DNA from: Petrolisthes cinctipes
Taxonomy: Eukaryota > Arthropoda > Malacostraca > Decapoda > Porcellanidae
NCBI GenBank assembly: GCA_033782935.1
Contig: JAWQEG010001234.1
Location: forward strand, 2,364,501-2,428,500
Reading direction: 5' to 3'
Length of the DNA stretch: 64,000 bases
The notes beneath the pieces were generated by a model. The model was not told where the DNA came from, ran no database searches, and worked only from the letters and a program-made list of their open reading frames with translations. Made by a program: the position numbers and the translations under genes. This document shows positions 63,728 to 64,000 of this stretch, one piece after another. Numbering within the stretch: position 1 is the first letter of the stretch; each line of letters starts with the position of its first letter.

Positions 63728-63966
63728 AAGCGGGTCTTAATTAATAACCCCGAGGGAAGAGAAAAATCCGGGATCAGAATTGTCTACCAGGCCCCGTTCT
63801 CCCCCCCTCCCCGCCTCGCCCCGCCCCACCACGCCCTGTCCCGCCACACCCCGCCCCGCCCCGTTATCACCCCCGCCCCGCCTCGCCTTGGCCCGTCCCG
63901 CACTCACTTCGCCTTGCCCCGCCTCGCCTGCCCCGCCGCATATTATCCAAGTCTGGTGGGCTACGT

Positions 63967-64000
63967 GTTTTTTTTTTTTTTTTTTTAAGTATTAATTTTT
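63967..64000. repeat. Start of macrosatellite copy 3 (cut by window edge)
   Basis: After GGCTACGTG a T run and AAGTATTAATTTTT begin exactly as at 60349, showing that the tandem array continues. Confidence 0.85.

Larger units (their letters stand above)
60349..63966. repeat. Macrosatellite copy 2 (3618 bp, uninterrupted)
   Basis: It holds the AAGTATTAA array (60349-62015), its inverted version (62016-62930), the AT spacer (62931-63100), the G-rich/C-rich inverted block (63101-63327), the GT-rich tract (63430-63681), (GA)n (63682-63725) and the CCCCGCC-rich tract (63788-63950). It ends GGTGGGCTACGTG, the same 13 bases that precede copy 2 at 60348. The 80- and 99-codon minus frames near 63.0-63.35 kb are composition effects. 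Confidence 0.93.

Overview
The window is eukaryotic, repeat-dominated DNA, most likely from a crustacean, with decapods the best guess. The evidence is indirect. There is a short (TTAGG)n-type arthropod telomere repeat, abundant GT, TA and GA microsatellites, and a mix of retroelements (Ty3/Gypsy with GMR1-type domain order, RTE-like LINE, Penelope-like, piggyBac) of the kind found in large malacostracan genomes. I see no convincing host protein-coding gene, no rRNA or tRNA gene, and no prokaryotic operon structure. Almost every long open frame belongs to a mobile element or is a by-product of a tandem repeat.

Bases 1-30624 are one uninterrupted satellite array of about 490 copies of a 62-bp monomer; the window starts inside it. 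The array has at least two layers of higher-order structure. About 6.5-19 kb holds long-period copies of 44-54 monomers (2.7-3.3 kb). About 20-30.5 kb holds nearly identical 33-monomer copies of about 2045 bp, in which alternate copies share variants. Local duplications are whole multiples of 62 bp. Most monomers carry a 7-bp dyad in their centre.

After about 750 bp of unremarkable sequence comes a complete Ty3/Gypsy LTR retrotransposon (31379-38403). It has nearly identical LTRs, a 4-bp target duplication, a His-tRNA-type primer site, and integrase upstream of reverse transcriptase (the GMR1 arrangement). Its gag-pol is broken by two stops and two frame changes. Next follow a GT-rich minisatellite, a decayed LINE on the minus strand (39348-41890), pyrimidine-rich and AT-rich intergenic DNA with a possible THAP/P-type transposase relic, and a nearly intact minus-strand piggyBac transposase (45549-47272).

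From 47.6 kb on, low-complexity AT arrays built on AAGTATTAA plus T-runs recur. A truncated Penelope-like element sits at 50.34-51.25 kb next to a (TA)n tract. The last 11.4 kb is a macrosatellite of about 3.6 kb per unit. Each unit has an AT array that reverses orientation, a G-rich array that reverses orientation, a GT/GA tract and a CCCCGCC-rich tract. Copy 1 (52613-60348) is split by an RTE-like LINE with an open 1131-codon frame. Copy 2 (60349-63966) preserves the empty site, and copy 3 begins at 63967.

The elements are independent parasites rather than a cooperating gene set. The intact LINE is the best candidate for recent autonomous activity, and the LTR element is a recent insertion that is itself defective as read.
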